Positions 19,784 to 23,187 of a DNA stretch of 23,187 bases are shown in pieces; position 1 is the stretch's first letter, and each line of letters begins with the position of its first letter. The notes under the pieces were generated by a model. It made no database searches and was not told where the DNA came from. It saw nothing but the letters and a program-made list of their open reading frames with translations. This stretch comes from Zygophlyctis sp. KS116 (lineage: Eukaryota; Chytridiomycota), in the NCBI GenBank assembly GCA_054661495.1, contig BAAFSQ010000156.1, positions 1 through 23,187 of the forward strand, written 5' to 3'. A program made the translations under genes and the position numbers.

Positions 19784-19887
19784 TATATTCAACAGATTTA
19801 GAAACTCAAACAGATTCTTGAGATTTAGAAACTTCATCAGATTCAACAGATTTAGAAACTCCAACAGATTCAACAGATTCATCAGAA
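19784..19887 (+). repeat. Degenerate tandem repeat, coding-like
   Basis: The unit GATTTAGAAACT plus (C/T)(A/C)AACAGATTCAACA recurs about three times with variation, together with shorter ACAGATTCA units. In one frame it encodes Ser/Thr/Asp/Glu-rich repeats of the TDLETPTDS kind. Flanked by copia pieces on both sides, it may come from the variable hinge of a retroelement protein or be an unrelated minisatellite. Confidence 0.75.
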
Positions 19888-20084
19888 CGTAATAGTCAAG
19901 GGGGTAAAAAATTGCTTCGCGAATACTCACGATCCCCACGTCAAATTTATTACCTGCTGGTTTTCAGAAGAAGAATTAACCATCAGATGTGGCGTATTGC
20001 TTTATCTAGCTGAGAAAGTCCAATTTTCAACTTACTAACAAAACTATGCGTTTTTAAATGTAACCCTAACTAACAACTAACATG

Positions 20085-20640
20085 TTAACTGCTAAGGGCT
20101 ATTCTTCCAGTGGTGGGCATATATACCCTATAGCCGGTTCTATCGTAGCCCATAAATATACCCAGCTCTGATTTTGAGCCTAATTTAGTGCGTCGTTGTT
20201 TGATAATATAGATGAATGCCAGGCACCCGAAAGGGTGTAATTTCTTATAAGATGGTTTCTCCCCATACCAGATCTCAAAGGCACTCTTAAACGTTTCCGG
20301 TTCGAATTCTCTCGGAATCATATTGATGTTAAAGGCGCTGTAAAGTATGGCTTCATCCCCAAAATCTTCAGGTAGACCACTTAAAAGAAGATTTGTCCGT
20401 GCTAGCTCCACAAGTACTTGTTTATACCGTTCTGCCAGATAATTTAACTCAGGTGTGTATCCATGAGTTTCTAATACTTCGGTTCCATCAGCTTCTAAAG
20501 TATCTTTAAATTCTGCATTGATAAATTCTTTCCCCGAATCAAATCTGATAGCTTTCTTACGGATACGTGTTTGAAATAGTTGGTCTGCTGGTTCATTTCC
20601 CTAAAAAAACTTCAATCTGTTGATGCATATTATGGAAAGA
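20085..20640 (-). mobile_element. Broken Ty1/copia integrase piece
   Basis: On the minus strand the sequence reads IRFDSGKEFINAEFKDTL, with the core Asp and Glu, then AERYKQVLVELARTNLLLSG, then TFKSAFEIWYGEKPSYKKLH and PFGCLAFIYI, ending near GIFMGYDRTGYRVYMP. These are consecutive copia integrase motifs, so this is a long piece of one integrase. It is a fossil with about one or two breaks and fairly good preservation. Confidence 0.9.
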
Positions 20641-20895
20641 AGTCTACATATCAAATTTGAAGTTGATTGGTCACCTTTTGACTTCTTGGCGCGAACATGA
20701 AGTTATTTTAAAAAGTGGCACCGCCAAAGTTGTGTTCCGTTGTACTCATAAACTTTTTGACTAAACGATCAGCTTCTCAGACTTTCAATTTAACATAAAA
20801 TAAAATTTGGGGCTAAATCATCAATTTCTGAATGGGATTCTTATTACCAGATGGGTTAGGTCACCCACCAACAGCAATTAGAGTACACTAATCAG

Positions 20896-21740
20896 TACCT
20901 CTGCGTGGATTCTTGACTCAGGAGCCACGCAACACATGTTCCATGATCGCTCCCTATTCTCAGAAATCTTACCTTTTAACTCATATATTCTTATAGCAGA
21001 TGGAAAAACAATTCACTCAAAAGGAATTGCGACTGCAACCTACCAGTATGGTTCACACTCACTTCACCTGGAAAACTACTCTACTGCCCTTAAAAAAATT
21101 TATTACAAGTTCCTAGTGTCACTAATATAGGATATATTGCCTCTTTTGAAAATGCTGAGTGCATACTCCGTAAGAAAGGAATAAAAATCAGTGTCCCTCG
21201 CCTTGAAAACTTTGACGTGTTAAATGGCAAAGTGTCCTCCGCTCTCACCACTAAAAAAAACCTCCCCCCTAAATGAACAGCATCTTCGCTTTCAACTGGA
21301 ATCTGTGCATAGTCTGCCAGATTTCACGACGACAACTATCCCCGACTGCTACGCTGACCTGCATTATTGGAAAATCATAAAGAAAACCGTTCCCCAACTA
21401 TTCTACTCGATCATACTGTTCTGTGTGTGAACTCATTTCCTCCGACATATGTGGACCCTTGGCCCCTTCAAATCAAGATTTTAAATACTTTGTCACCTTT
21501 ACTTACTCGTTCGAAAGATTCTAGTTCGTTTTCTTCCTCAAAAACAAATCCTCGATTTCTATTAAGAAGTTCATAACAAGATTCAAACTATAACTGGAAA
21601 AACTCTCACCATGTTACGAACTGATAATGGGAGAGAATATGTTAATAAGTTTTTTGAATCATACTGGAAAATACATGGCATCACGCATGAGAGAACTGCC
21701 CCATTTCCAGCTTAAAATGCAACAAAGCCGATTGAAATAG
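20896..21740 (+). mobile_element. Broken Ty1/copia protease to integrase piece
   Basis: The stretch 20905-21130 holds AWILDSGATQHMFHDRSLF, the copia protease active site (DSGA), then ILIADGKTIHSKGIATA. After a poorly preserved stretch, integrase motifs appear near 21610-21710 (MLRTDNGREYVNKFF, then WKIHGITHERTAPFPA). The orientation is opposite to the integrase piece immediately to its left. It is a fossil with several breaks, older looking than the piece at 20085-20640. Confidence 0.8.
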
Positions 21741-22893
21741 AAGTTAGTTTTCCGAACTTCAATTAATCACTTACATTCTTACCTCCTATCACCCCGCCGG
21801 CAACTGTCGAACAAACATTGCATGATCATACTACTTTCTCTAATGCAATTGTTTCCCCACTCTTGAATTTGATGAATCGATTCACCTCTCTCTCCGATTC
21901 ATCAGATATCAATTCCAGGAATTGCTAAATTTTCAATGAGTCGTAAAGTTAAGTTCAGATTTGTTGGAGTTGAAGAATCAGGGCTGAGGTAAATTTGGTT
22001 CAACCCCATAAAGATTAGAGAAAGGAGAATGACTGGTAGATGTAGTGACACGAGATCGAATACTAAGGATAATTGATGGGAGTAGTGTTCCCAATTTTGG
22101 TGTACCGAGCAAGTCAATTGTTGAACGACAGTTCCACACAGTTTCTCAGCTAGACCATTTAAACTAAAGGATCTAATGTTATTTGCTACATTTCTTTCAA
22201 TTTGGTTTGTTTTCTTCTTTAAAGTAGTTGGTGCTGATAACGCCAATATCATTTTGCTCTGGACGCTAGCTCGTTGATAAGAATTCCGTGATAAGTTCTA
22301 ACAAATAAAGTTCAATGTATTTCAATTGAGCACTTTATTAATTCCTCTTAAGAAAGAGATACATGAATGACGTATGGTCTAGTAAATCTTCCTAAATAGT
22401 GATCAATCAGGATGTTCTATCATCAATCATCAGCTTATAAAGTGCAGCCTCTAATTCTCACTTAACAAGAACAATGTTTCGAAGCCGTTAATCTCCACGA
22501 CATGCAAAACTTCTTCAGACACGTTGGGCATTTAGTAAATGAATCTTTATATCTTTGGCGATCGAATCAGCCGTATGAGACTGGCTCCTCGTATTAACTC
22601 TTCTACAATAAGGCAAAATAGTCAGCGGCTAAATTGCTTTTACCATTTCTATGTTTGATTTCAATCTCGGACTTTAATATTTGTAAATAAAGCCTGTTTT
22701 GAGATAAGTAAAATTCACTGTAATATACCTGAAAAAATACAGCTATCATCTGTGTCTCTACTTAACTTTGTATTCACTGGACAAAAAAAGCAACATTCTG
22801 GAATGTTTTACCATAAATCGATAGAGCAAAGCTAATAAGTCCCTGGAGACTGACCGCCGATAAATCCCCAGCTTCAATAGGAGGAGAGAAATT
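21741..22893. other. Stretch with no supported gene, possible LTR-like DNA
   Basis: A minus-strand ORF at 21902-22252 (116 residues) begins MILALSAPTTLKKKTNQIER and includes NNIRSFSLNG, faintly like the start of a copia gag, then becomes unlike any family. Just beyond its start, 22260-22480 on the minus strand has a CTTTATAAG and an AATAAAG, as a promoter-bearing LTR might, but no second copy exists in the window to prove it. Nothing else was recognised up to 22893. Confidence 0.3.
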
Positions 22894-22947
22894 TAAGAGG
22901 AAAGATTCTTGTTTATAAGTTAAGAGGAAAGATTCTTGTTTATAAGT
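22894..22947. repeat. 27-nt perfect tandem duplication
   Basis: A 27-nt unit starting TAAGAGGAAAGATTCTTGTT occurs at 22894-22920 and again at 22921-22947 without differences. It overlaps the end of the hAT remnant to its right, so it arose after or during decay of that element. A perfect duplication suggests a recent slippage or repair event. Confidence 0.9.
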
Positions 22948-23126
22948 ACAGCGAAAATGGCAAAGAAGTGCTCTGAGCCATCAGACCACACATTTATCAT
23001 CAATCGAAACTTTTCAGGGAGCAGTTTAGAGATTTCCATTTCAACTAATTTTGTGAGACCACATATACTTCTTGAAAGTTTTGACAGTTTAGAAATCTCG
23101 AACATTTTCATCATCACACTACACAA
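22935..23126 (-). mobile_element. hAT-type transposase remnant, minus strand
   Basis: On the minus strand the sequence reads TKLVEMEISKLLPEKFRLMI then NVWSDGSEHFFAIFAVL. This is the region just before and around the core aspartate of the same hAT branch as 17729-18076, which has NQVENKLRESLPCQFG then IIFDGWTD. In this copy the DGW is read NVW, so the core aspartate is lost. It is a short fragment that may continue past the window. Confidence 0.65.
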
Positions 23127-23187
23127 ATGGCAAGCCTTTTAGTATTATAAACTTAAGCCACGTCCGGACATTTTATAGTCCTTGTGG

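Noticed and set aside
21902-22252. Minus-strand ORF of 116 residues as a host gene
   Set aside because: Only its first 30 residues look at all like a known start (copia gag), and the rest has the composition of a chance frame.
1-23187. CRISPR array, bacterial operon or phage system
   Set aside because: There are no spaced short repeats, spliced introns are present, and the genes are typical of a eukaryotic nucleus.

Overview
The window looks like AT-rich nuclear DNA from a eukaryote with very small introns and the standard genetic code, possibly an early-diverging fungus or a related protist. Every host gene that can be rebuilt has GT-AG introns of only 24-32 nt. The gene set also fits: ceramide synthase, peroxisomal uricase with a C-terminal AKL signal, ureidoglycolate lyase, V-ATPase subunit E, and the prenylated R-SNARE YKT6. 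The exact lineage cannot be fixed from the sequence alone.

Positions 1-7703 form a compact gene island. From the left it holds a four-exon coiled-coil protein (14-1778), two tandem ceramide synthase genes (1993-3082 and 3352-4441), uricase on the minus strand (4458-5458), ureidoglycolate lyase on the plus strand (5532-6084), V-ATPase subunit E (6262-7045, five exons) and YKT6 on the minus strand (7042-7703, three exons). Spacers are short. Ceramide synthase copy 2 and uricase converge 16 nt apart, uricase and ureidoglycolate lyase diverge from about 73 bp, and the V-ATPase E and YKT6 reading frames overlap by 4 nt at their stop codons. Uricase and ureidoglycolate lyase act at the start and end of the urate to glyoxylate pathway, so the shared spacer is a natural co-regulation point.

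Positions 7704-23187 are a graveyard of transposable elements with almost no intact host gene. It contains a PIF1/Helitron-like helicase remnant (minus, 8030-8693), a broken Ty3/gypsy element (about 8798-11050), an unrecognised coding stretch attached to its end (11051-11693), a doubtful three-exon gene (11821-12170), at least five broken Ty1/copia pieces in both orientations (13406-14330, 18951-19250, 19368-19568, 20085-20640, 20896-21740) and five hAT transposase remnants (14382-14752, 14985-15723, 15943-16607, 17729-18076, 22935-23126). Two hAT remnants carry tiny GT-AG introns of the same kind as the host genes.

The strongest observations are the tandem ceramide synthases, whose first 705 bp (intron included) look identical while the last third has diverged; the tiny introns; the overlapping convergent gene pair with a 12-nt terminal exon that carries the end of a CAAX box; and a tandem duplication of the leader directly before the V-ATPase E start codon. 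I did not find a clearly new multi-gene system.
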